Source: Phaeoceros laevis
Lineage: Eukaryota > Anthocerotophyta > Anthocerotopsida > Notothyladales
Direction: 5' to 3'
DNA length: 32,998 nt
Assembly: GCA_049999765.1 (NCBI GenBank)
Contig: JBNGIQ010002658.1
Span: forward strand, 1 to 32,998
Of the stretch, positions 1-8,178 are shown piece by piece; positions within the stretch are counted from its first letter, which is position 1, and each line of letters starts with the position of its first letter. The position numbers and the translations under genes were made by a program. The notes below the pieces were generated by a model. It saw nothing but the letters and a program-made list of their open reading frames with translations. It was not told the origin of the DNA and made no database searches.

Positions 1-50
1 ACTTGGGGTGTGAGCGCGTGAGTGCTGCTGTCCAGGTTTTGATTACAAGG

Positions 51-176
51 GGTCGCAAGGAGAAGGGTCACCACTACCACAGGGGTCCCAAGGAGAAGGG
101 TCGCAAGAAATACAAGTCCGGATCCACTGGTCGCAAGGGATACAAGTCCCCTGGTCGCAAGGGATACAAGTCCACT
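51..176. repeat. Degenerate GGTCGCAAGG tandem repeat
   Basis: Two near-identical 24-nt units lie at 129-152 and 153-176 (each starts GGTCGCAAGGGATACAAGTC), preceded by a 30-nt variant (about 99-128) and looser copies from 51. Read on the + strand it gives a Gly-Arg-Lys-Gly-Tyr-Lys-Ser type repeat, but no gene around it is recognisable. It is either a minisatellite or the end of a gene lying left of the window. Confidence 0.7.
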
Positions 177-203
177 TGGCGTCTATTCGGAGGCATCTGG
201 TGA

Positions 204-1816
204 GCGGAGTTCGCTGTAGTGTGAGCGTAAAGTAGAATCATGTCGGCTTGCGTAGCGCACCTTGCTGGATCTTCAGCTGCGAAGCCAGTTTTGTATTAGA
301 CGACTGTGGGGGCCATTCAGTTTTGCATTAGGAGACTATTGTAGGCTGTTCGGCATGTGGAAGCCCATTGAAGTTGTCCTCGCTCACCGGGGATTAAAAA
401 CACATCCACTCAAGATCTCGAGTTTGATGCCTTTGTCTCTCAGTCCTGAATGTTGACGATGTTTCTCGACACTTAGTTTTTGAACAATTACGAACATGGT
501 AGTGACATCTTCCTAGGATCCTGAGGGAATTCTTTTGCGCCAATTCTTTCCAAATGGAGCTGGATGAAAGAAAGAAAGGGAAAGAAAGAAAGAACAGGGC
601 TCCGGAGACAGCAAGGCGGACTTTCAAGTAGAGTTGTGCCATATGCATATGTTGTCACTCTCCTCGGCTCACGTTAGTAGCTGTCAACTTCATACTAGTT
701 ACTGCTACTATGCAGAATGCAGACCTCGTCCTCAATACAAGCACTCAATTGATGTGAAAATGGTTCAAATGGCTCACACTCAACTATAGCACAACAGTCC
801 TGATGGTATACATACAGATTCACTATAGCTGGCCAGTGTCCGTGCCCTTAGTTGAATCCCCATCCCTCTCTTGGAGAGAGCATCCATGAGCACGATGACG
901 GAAAAAAATGTTGCTTGCAAGCACAGTTTAGTAGTCCCGAGGGGGACCTGCTAGCAACATATGCATGGAGAGGAAAAAACACGTTTCAAGAGCATGCTAG
1001 CTGGACATCATAAGCGCACTTCCTGGCATGTCCAAGCAAGACAGCTAAGTGCAGAGTAAGTCTTAGTCTCATCTGATCTACTGAGATGCGAGCCAATTAA
1101 CTACAAGAACCTAAATCCGGTTGCAATTGGTAAGTCATCCTAGGCCTTTAAGCAGTAGTCAGGTGGAAAGCAGATTTCCCAAGCTGCAGGTCTAGGCCTT
1201 GCTTGTCCCACAGGGTTGCAGGATTTTGGGTTGTTTTCCAGCGTTCTCCTTGGTCAACCTGCCTTGTTTGTGCTCTCAAGTGACTGCTTCTTCCGGTGCT
1301 CCTTCCTGGACAGGTCGTCTTTGAGATACATGTGGAACCCCACACTTGACATTGCAGTTCACTAATGATTGTCTTGCAAATTTGCAATCCATGCACAGCA
1401 TACAGTCGGCCCCGTTTAGTCAAATCCACCAAAGCATACTGTAGAACATTTCACGCGCCTATACGTAATTTGAAAGGGGGTTACAGCCGTTGGGCTTTGA
1501 GTTGTTGGGTCGTACTCCCCGGTCAAAATATTTTGTGTCGTAAGATTAGCCGGTCACCATGTAACGTTCCAGCCGCTCTGCGGTAGCAGCAGAAGCCGAC
1601 TGCAGTCGGTGCTTGCGGAATAAATCTGCCCTCCCTAGCTCTTTTTTGCCAGACGGGGTCCTCAGGTGCAAGAAATCAGGGCAGAAGCAAGGGTGGATGC
1701 ATGGTGTTTAGGAGCTTGAAGCTAGCGCTGAGGAGTACTCGTGAGTTTCTTCTTGGAACCGCTGGTGTGAGCCCACGGGATCTATCCGGTTCCTGAGGGG
1801 TTTTCATCAGTATCGG
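204..1816. other. Gene-poor stretch, no supported gene
   Basis: No open frame here resembles a known family, and none has convincing flanking splice signals. The only plain structure is a GAAA-rich microsatellite at about 565-595. Short open frames on both strands (for example 1148-1432 on the minus strand) are consistent with chance. Confidence 0.6.
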
Positions 1817-2097
1817 AGTTCTAAAATTTTGTGATGGAATTTCCTAGCAGCCTGATTCGGCAGGGAGTGCGCTCTGCCGTCCAGGTGGTGCATCTTAATT
1901 ATAAGCTTCTGCATCTCCAGCAGTATGGCATTCTGGTTCTTGGAGAGCTTCTTCATCAGAATCCGGATCTGAGAATTGTGATGGAATTTGCTAGCAGCCT
2001 CCGGCATGGAGCGCAGGATGCCGTGCAGGTGGTGTATATTAAGCTTCAGCAGGTTCTCCTTAAGCATGATGGCTTTGCGGGCCCAACGGTACAGCAC
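1817..2097. repeat. 147-nt imperfect tandem duplication
   Basis: The string GTGATGGAATTT followed by CTAGCAGCCT occurs at 1831 and again at 1978, 147 nt apart. Similarity runs on for about 85 nt, through the shared core GTGCAGGTGGTG/GTCCAGGTGGTG and an AAGCTTC motif. Both copies are open on the + strand (frame of 1831-2259) and largely open on the minus strand (1807-2097). I do not recognise the translated product on either strand, so this may be a decayed gene or an untranslated duplication. Confidence 0.7.
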
Positions 2098-2099
2098 TG

Positions 2100-2684
2100 G
2101 CCGGACGTATCTGTTAACTTGATCATCGACAGCATTATGGTGTTTCCACTATTCCCAAGACAATGTGCATCGAGAGGCGTGTCTCCACATCACGTTATGC
2201 GGGTAAGACTACAATCTGCACCGCTGTACATGTCCTGTTACAACTTTGCCCGTTGGTAGGACGTTTTTTCTGCTGAGCTGCTTGTGAAATGTAGGTCGTC
2301 ACCAGGCCTCCTAGGAAACGCAAAATGGAATTCATGAGAGCATTCCTGGCCTAGGAGCTGGATTTCATACGAGTTCTGAAGAATTCCATTTCGCCTTTAG
2401 TTTGATTTGCATTCCAGCTCTCAGAGCCTGCTTCGTTTGCTGTTTAGGTTGAAAGCAGTGAAGTATGATGCAGAATGGATTACTCCTGTGTAATTTAAAA
2501 CCAGCTGGAGAAAATCAGACGGGAAAGCCTTGTTGGTATAGATGTGTTCCCGTGGAGTCGGTTGTTTGTCCGTAGTTCAAGTTCTGGTCATTCAGCAAGG
2601 CAGCGCCAGGATGTGGAGAACCTGGAGAACTTTGCTGTCCAGAACCGCTTCTGATGACACATTTCTTTGCTATGATCTACGCAG
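2100..2684. other. Region upstream of the rhomboid exon
   Basis: This stretch should hold the 5' exons of the RBL14-like gene (first membrane segment), but no matching frame could be found. It contains an imperfect inverted repeat (2320-2333 against 2381-2394, centred on TGGAATTC/GAATTCCA). A good 3' splice site (TCTACGCAG) ends at 2684. Confidence 0.5.
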
Positions 2685-3773
2685 GAATATGTCTGGCATG
2701 AGCTGGTTGCTGCAAATTTATTCAATAAAAATCTGGCTCATCTCTTCTTCGACATGGTGTCATTGCTCTGGTATGCTGTGCAACTAGAGAGCAGATGTGG
2801 CTGGAAGAAGTTTACCGTCATCGTACTGGTGCTTTGGCTTTTCTCCAGATGGCTGGATTCGGAGGTGGCTGCAGTGGCGGCTCAAGCGTTAGTGTTTGGC
2901 ATAGAAAACCCTGTTCATCTGTGTTTGAGGGGCTTCTCTGGCCTTGTCTTTGCCCTGAAAGTGTTGGTGCAGCACAGAGCCACCTTCCACGCCAACTTTT
3001 TCAAAATTGCTATGTCGGTAGAGATGGTGGTCGCTCGAGTCTTGCTACCTCAGGCCTACTTAACGAGCTACCTCTGCGGCATCCTTGCGGGTTTTACTTT
3101 TGTTCTTGTAGCCAATGTTGTTTCGGAGGCCTTCGGTTCTTCTGATAGTATACTGAGGTTGGCAGAGTTGCCAATGGACATCACTGTTGGGCGACGCAGA
3201 AGGCCGACAAAGACTTTTGGTACCGAGGAGGAGAGTGACGAGGACGAAACAGACGACGAGAAAAAGGACGGGGCACAGGAGGAGACACACAGAAAGACAG
3301 GGAGTAACGAGACAGGCAATAACGAGACAGACGACGAGCCAGGGAGCGACGAGACAGGGAGGGACGAGGCCGGGGGTGACGAGGCCGGCGGTGACGAGGC
3401 CGGGGGTGACGAGGCCGGCGGTGACGAGGCCGGGGGTGACGAGGCCGGGAGTGACGAGGCCGGGAGTGACGAAACAGACGAGGATATGGGGAGTAACGAG
3501 GAGACAGACGAGGATATCGGGAGTGAGACAGGGAGTAACGACGAGACAGGGGATGGGAATGACGAGTATGAGAGCGACGAGTCAGACGACGCGACGGCAG
3601 AGACGCGGGGTGGCGATACTGCGAACTGGATATGCCTCGTGTGCACTTACGACGAAAATGTCTCATGGTCAAGGGTATGCGCATTGTGTTTCACGTCGAG
3701 ATTAATCACTAGCCCGGCTTCTAGACGTAGAGGAGGCACTAGCTCGGCTTCTAGACGTGGGCCTAGAGGATAG
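2685..3773 (+). CDS. RBL14-like rhomboid protein with RanBP2 zinc finger (3' exon, apparently inactive protease)
   Basis: The frame opens at a 3' splice site (after 2684) and ends with a stop at 3771-3773; there is an in-frame stop at 2673-2675, so this is an internal or terminal exon, with an in-frame ATG at 2754. The order AHLFFDMVSLLW, then hydrophobic segments, then GFSG (2931-2942), then YLCGILAG, then an acidic repeat, then a RanBP2 finger matches plant rhomboid-like protein 14. The finger is W-x-C-x2-C-x4-N-x6-C-x2-C, from Trp at 3627 to the last Cys at 3687-3689. The catalytic Ser of GFSG is kept. The position of the catalytic His (HLGGILAG in the family, from memory) is Tyr (3069-3071), and the oxyanion Asn of HxxxN is Asp (2751-2753). 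The zinc finger is separated from the membrane domain by an expanded Asp/Glu/Gly linker. N-terminal exons were not found, so it could be a gene fragment or a pseudoprotease gene with more exons upstream. Confidence 0.72.
   Translation, partial: EYVWHELVAANLFNKNLAHLFFDMVSLLWYAVQLESRCGWKKFTVIVLVLWLFSRWLDSEVAAVAAQALVFGIENPVHLCLRGFSGLVFALKVLVQHRATFHANFFKIAMSVEMVVARVLLPQAYLTSYLCGILAGFTFVLVANVVSEAFGSSDSILRLAELPMDITVGRRRRPTKTFGTEEESDEDETDDEKKDGAQEETHRKTGSNETGNNETDDEPGSDETGRDEAGGDEAGGDEAGGDEAGGDEAGGDEAGSDEAGSDETDEDMGSNEETDEDIGSETGSNDETGDGNDEYESDESDDATAETRGGDTANWICLVCTYDENVSWSRVCALCFTSRLITSPASRRRGGTSSASRRGPRG
3363..3467 (+). repeat. 15-nt coding minisatellite (Gly-Gly-Asp-Glu-Ala)n
   Basis: Seven head-to-tail 15-nt units (GACGAGGCCGG followed by GGGT, CGGT or GAGT) encode repeats of GGDEA or GSDEA inside the acidic linker of the rhomboid-like protein. 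Less regular Asp-Glu-Thr units of the same register flank it on both sides (about 3215-3595). Because 15 is divisible by 3, other frames on both strands also stay open; those are shadows. Confidence 0.9.
3708..3768 (+). repeat. 30-nt duplication at the C-terminus of the rhomboid-like ORF
   Basis: The segment CTAGCxCGGCTTCTAGACGT occurs twice, 30 nt apart, and encodes a doubled S-(P/S)-A-S-R-R basic tail just before the stop codon. Confidence 0.75.
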
Positions 3774-3937
3774 CACTGTGGTGGTACTCCTTCCTGCAAC
3801 AGTACTGTCTTAATGCAAAGCCAAGCTGATCTGCCAAGGACTTTGAACTTGTGAATGAAAGACGTCTTCAGCCCTGTGACAACTAAAGGGCGTCTGATAA
3901 TCTGATTGAGGAGCCACTTGTTTTTGGTATCAATATG

Positions 3938-4512
3938 AAATCAAACGACACCTCCTTGTGGTGCTCCAAACTTCAGAATCCATTGTTCACACTGATCACA
4001 CTGATGACAGACTAGGCCGAGCCTGCCAGAAACTTTGGTTTCAAGTTTCAAAACCGGCCTACACCTAGAGGCAGTGCAAGCAGCTCGCAGATCACAATGA
4101 GGCAATCCGCTCATCCCAACAAAAGTAGCGACAACGAAATCCGGGTCACACGGATGCATATAGACATAGCTTCGACAAGACGGATTCAAAGGCATGTCTT
4201 GAACTCTGTGAAGACGAGGAGTCTGACTGACAGTTTCTTCTGTCAGCTCTATGTGCATAAATATAAAATCAAAATGAACGCTCCTTGTGGTGTTTCACAC
4301 TTCAGAATTTTCACACTGACCACTCAAATGACAGACTCGACCAGGCCTATGAGAAACTTTGGTGAGAATGCCGGCATACACCCAGAGACAGTGGAGGCAA
4401 ATCGCAGATCACAATGTAACAAACCGCTTATCCCAACAAAGTAGTGACAACGAAAGCCGGGTTAGACTGATGCACATAGATATAGCTTCGAAAATACGGA
4501 TTCAAAGGCATA
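3938..4512. repeat. About 250-260 bp direct duplication (two diverged copies)
   Basis: Copy A (3938-4196) and copy B (4265-4512) share a long run of matching blocks in the same order: CTCCTTGTGGTG, ACTTCAGAAT, TGACAGACT, GAAACTTTGG, GCAGATCACAATG, TCATCCCAACAAA/TTATCCCAACAAA, GACAACGAAA and CGGATTCAAAGGCAT. The minus strand of copy A is open for 105 codons and the same minus-strand frame is partly kept in copy B with a stop. This suggests a duplicated, possibly once-coding sequence. I do not recognise the protein. Confidence 0.85.
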
Positions 4513-4727
4513 GGTGTGGCCATAGCATCCGAGTAAGAAGCAACCACCCATCAACAGGATGAACCATGCCAGTGACCTGATCTTACTTCCTCAGCTCTTG
4601 GTGAAGGAAATAGGGCGACCTCGAGGCTCCGAGTGGACTTGGCAGAGGTTTGGACTGCTGTCACAGCCGTCTCTGAAGGCAGACCCCGAGGTGGTCGACA
4701 ATGCCAGCCGCATCTGAAGGCGGGCCA

Positions 4728-5309
4728 TCACTGCACCACCGCAACAGGCCTCGGCACTGCACCTGGCGACTGTTTCCTACTAGCCACCAGCTGGGCCCAA
4801 GCCCTGGCCCTCTCTGCACCTTCCTTCCACCGCTTCACCCTAGCAGAATCCCTTCTTGCAATGGAAAGCCTCACGGCTTTGATCGTCTCTTGTGCCTGCT
4901 TCTTGGCAAACTCTGCCCTCTGCAGCATCCGCTTCTTGTGATTCCGATTCTTGACACTGCTGCCTTCCACCACAGGTTGAGCTGGCTTGCGCGGACGTGG
5001 CTGTGCTGGCTTCACCTGGACCCGAGCGGCAGGCTGCTTGACGGAGGCCTTCTTAGCGTAGGCACGCTGCACTGTCCAGATGAAAGGCGTCCGGAAAGGC
5101 GGAGCCCCAATCTCGGTCGGCGATACAAATCCAGCAGCTCCAGTGCCACAGGCCACAAACCGGCAATGCAGAAGCGGAGAGGAACGATGGATGCTGGTTA
5201 GCTCAGATTGCTGGGCGTAACCTGAGTGGAGGGCCGGGCTGCTGACAGTTGCCTGTAACAACCGACGCTGCGCTAGCCTGAGGGCTTGCTGCACTCGCAA
5301 AGAGGCCAT
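4728..5309 (-). CDS. Small basic protein, probably mitochondrial (193 aa)
   Basis: The frame runs from ATG at 5309 to TGA at 4728-4730 without introns. I chose this ATG over the one 82 codons upstream because it has a good context (AACAATGGCC) and starts an Arg/Leu/Gln/Ser-rich amphipathic stretch (MASLRVQQALRLAQRRLLQ) typical of a mitochondrial presequence. The middle is Ala/Pro/Lys-rich and the last 60 residues are strongly basic and helical (KNRNHKKRMLQRAEFAKKQA onward), as in small ribosomal or RNA-binding proteins. A telo-box (AAACCCTAA on the minus strand, 5348-5356) lies 39 nt upstream of the start; such boxes are common in promoters of plant translation genes. I do not recognise the family, so an organellar ribosomal role is only a suggestion. 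Confidence 0.6.
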   Translation of the reverse strand: MASLRVQQALRLAQRRLLQATVSSPALHSGYAQQSELTSIHRSSPLLHCRFVACGTGAAGFVSPTEIGAPPFRTPFIWTVQRAYAKKASVKQPAARVQVKPAQPRPRKPAQPVVEGSSVKNRNHKKRMLQRAEFAKKQAQETIKAVRLSIARRDSARVKRWKEGAERARAWAQLVASRKQSPGAVPRPVAVVQ

Positions 5310-5347
5310 TGTTGGTACAGACTGAGGGACTGTGGGGGAACAAAAGG

Positions 5348-5356
5348 TTAGGGTTT
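5348..5356 (-). promoter_or_regulatory. Telo-box AAACCCTAA upstream of the 4728-5309 gene
   Basis: TTAGGGTTT on the + strand reads AAACCCTAA on the minus strand, 39 nt upstream of the chosen start codon. A GC-rich GGCCCGGGC lies further upstream near 5589, resembling the GGGCC/TGGGC elements that often pair with telo-boxes in plant growth and translation genes. Confidence 0.55.
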
Positions 5357-5709
5357 CTTGGACTTCCAGTGGGTTGAGCGTGAAGAGTCCAGCGTGGCGT
5401 CCGGGAATATGAATTTGGCCGAAGTGGTGACAAGTCAGGGGCCTCTCCTCTTGAGGCTGTTCTCGATTGTGAAGGATGTAACAAGGAGCCAGTGAACAGA
5501 GATTGCCTCTAACGAAACATGGCCCCGAGCCTGTTAGACTGTCCTGGCTTCCCATTCCAAGCTAAACCTTTTGTGCGGTGGTAGGTAAGGCCCGGGCACA
5601 TACTGCTGGTTTTGTCCAGAAGGATACCTCTGCCTTTGAAGTACGAGGGCCTTCTCATCTCTGCCTTGAGGACTCGTGTGCACAACGTACAGATTGAGAT
5701 ACTCTGCAT

Positions 5710-7590
5710 AGCTGCAGTTAACAAACATGCAGCTTCAAGGACATTCCGGACACCGAGATGATGTCGAAGGTGAAAAGAGGGACATAGTTGTAAAGCTGGT
5801 GCAAGTGCTGGTGCTCTCCAGCAGAGTGGGCAGCTGCACTCAGGGATTGTAAAAAGAGCACTACGTGAGGGGACATAGGTCTGGGCACAAGTCTTGTAAA
5901 TATGTATGCAAAATGTGGCAAGTCGGAAGATGCACAATGGCCTTGTATTGGCTCTTCAGAGCATTGGCCCGCCAGGGCTTTGGCTCATCAGAGCACTGGC
6001 TCACTAAAGCATTTTTGGGCTTTAAATAGCACCTTGCCTTCTAAGAACACACTTGGCTTTTCACAGCGCTGGCTCTCATAGCATCGGCTTCAATAAGCAT
6101 GTTTTTTCTGGCTTTTCATTTCGAGAACCACAGTGTGGTCTTTCACCCCGTCTGGGCCCGTCACACACCGGGAATAAACTACTTCTTGAAGATTCTCATA
6201 AGTAGGTACGCAAAATGTCGCCACTGGGAAGATGGTAAGCAAAGTGTAAGACAGTTTGTCCACAAGGGATGCGATAACATGAAGTGCCATGACAGATGGA
6301 TATGCTGAGCATGGGCTCAGTCCTCTGGCCAGGCGCTCGCATATTATGAGGATGGAGCAGGAAGGCCTGATTTTAGGAACTGTGTTACGTTTGCTTGCCT
6401 TCCGACGGGTTGTGCTTGTAAGTGCTGGTGCTGCAAAACAGGGCAGGCACCTGGATTCAGAGATAATGGAAAGAGGACTACTTGAAGATGACGAAGAACT
6501 GGGCTCTCGTCTCGTAAATGTGTATGCAAAAATGTGGCCAGTTGGAAGATACACGCAAGTGCTTGACAGTCTGGGTACGAAAACAGTGCTGTTGGGTTGA
6601 TGGCATTGCTAAATAGAGGCAGGGTGAAAGCTTGTGCAAGTCCTGGTGCTCTACAGCTAGGCAGGAGTTGCATTCAGGGATCGTTCATCGTTCGACCAGA
6701 ACCGCTTGCAGGTGGCGTAGTAGTACCGGGAACTTGCCTTGTTGATATGTATGCAAATGTGGCCAGTTGGAAGATGCACGCAAGCATTTTTACAGTCTGG
6801 CCACAAGGGATGCGGCAACAGGGTATGCCATGAGAAATGGATACGGGAGAAACAACGAACGCTGCAGGGCTACAGCCTGTTTCGAAGAGATGCTTCTGGG
6901 TGGTGTTAAACCTAATGACACCAAACGTATCCACTTGGCTTCTTGTAGCATACAGTCAAGAGGCGCTGGTCAGTAAGAGTCGGCAGTACATACTTCGATG
7001 CTGTTGGGTTGTTGTCATTGTTGAATGCCTGCAAAAGTCATGGAGGAATAGTGCGGGGAAACACGGGGCTTTGGAATTCTTGGGGAGCTGGATCATCAGA
7101 CTGCCTCTGCATATGTGCTCATGGTCAATATGTACGCAGATGCAGATAGGTGGGCGGATGTAGATAGGATCGGAAGGTTGAGAAAGCCAGTCGGAAGATG
7201 CACTCCAAGTGTTCGACAGCAAGGCCACAAGGGATGCGCGGTAACATGGACTGCCATGATAAATGGGTATGCAGAGCATGGGTCTTGGTCCCCAGGCGCC
7301 CCTGCAAGGATGGAGCAGGAAGGCCTGACTTCAGCAGACAGTGCTGTATTTGCTTGCCTCCTGAAGGCTTGCACAAGTGCTGGGGCACTACAGCGGCAGG
7401 GCAGGCAGCTGAAATCAGGGATTGCAAAAAGAGGACTACTTGAAGGTGACGTATTCCTGGGAGCTTGAATCTTATAGATGTATGCAAAACGTGGCCAGCT
7501 GGAAGATGCACGCAGATTGTTTGACAGTCAGGTCACAAGGGAGGCGGTAACATGGACTGCCACGCTCGTAGGGAGATCAACAGTGTGGGC
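5710..7590 (+). pseudogene. Decayed PPR-repeat gene (PLS-type motifs, several broken copies)
   Basis: PPR-type segments recur on the + strand at about 5780-5940, 6280-6580, 6600-6960, 7110-7200 and 7240-7590, broken by frameshifts and stops. The best piece (7240-7467) reads VTWTAMINGYAEHG, then FACLLKACTSAGALQ, then IAKRGLLEGDVFLGA and a stop. After a frame change at about 7470 it continues as MYAKRGQLEDARRLFDSQ and VTREAVTWTA. Around 7115 the string VNMYADADRWADVDRI resembles the E-motif end of plant PLS-class PPR proteins. Intact family members bind organellar RNA and guide processing or C-to-U editing. No single frame spans more than about two motifs, so this is a pseudogene or pile of fragments. 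Internal repetition could also reflect unequal recombination. Confidence 0.8.
5948..6092 (+). repeat. Short degenerate repeat with core TTGGCTCwTCAGAGCAyTGG
   Basis: Five related segments start near 5948, 5981, 5997, 6053 and 6070 between two PPR fragments; the first two are nearly identical (GGCTCTTCAGAGCATTGGC and GGCTCATCAGAGCACTGGC). They are irregularly spaced and lie in non-coding sequence. Confidence 0.6.
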
Positions 7591-8178
7591 ATTCTGAGAA
7601 GTTAGCTTTGCCATTTGGTCTCTTCAACACTCCCGGTGGCACACACCTTTGCTGATAATCGAAAACCTGCAGATCTGCAAGGACTGCCACCAATTACGGC
7701 CTGGGGACCAAGCAAGCCTGTGATCGTCAACTGCCAGCCCTACCTACGGATCGTCAGCTGCCGCGCTTCACGGTTGTGGCCCCCGATGGGTCGACTGCAG
7801 CGCTTCACGGTTGTAGGGACGGCTACGGCCCCCGGATGAGGGCTCCCGGTCGTCGACGAATGTCCCTGGATGGGGAGCTCCCGGTTGCCGGTCGAAAAAC
7901 CTGGCGAGGTGTTCAATTCCCATGTGGAGTTGGCTACACACTATAAGCAACTTACTACTACTACCAGCGACCGTGTGCATTGTGCCTTCCGGGATCACCA
8001 GGCTGTGGACGAATCGTTGGGTTCCGCGCTGTTCATCGCAATTCTGAGATTACAACGACAATGCGCTTGGACCACTGAGGGGGACTTGTCCAGGTTGTTA
8101 AACCTGGGCAAGTCTTGCAATTTGAAATTGCAGTCGAGCCGCAGTGCTCCCAGGTGCTGGAAATCTTAGAGCTTGCTG
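7591..8178. other. Upstream region of the RDR gene
   Basis: This holds the presumed promoter and 5'UTR of the polymerase gene. The string CGCTTCACGGTTGT occurs twice (about 7764 and 7799). A + frame open at about 8103-8240 (VLQFEIAVEPQCSQVLEILE) looks protein-like and could belong to an extra N-terminal exon of the RDR gene, but I could not join it with confidence. No TATA box was assigned. Confidence 0.45.

Noticed and set aside
3068-3705. Long open frames on the minus strand and in the second + frame (Ser/Pro-rich or Thr/Arg/Pro-rich proteins) across the acidic repeat
   Set aside because: They are shadows of the 15-nt coding repeat; only the frame giving rhomboid segments and the zinc finger has recognisable domains.
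4701-5201. 166-codon + frame opposite the basic-protein gene
   Set aside because: It lacks any family resemblance; the minus frame has a good start context, a presequence-like N-terminus and an upstream telo-box.
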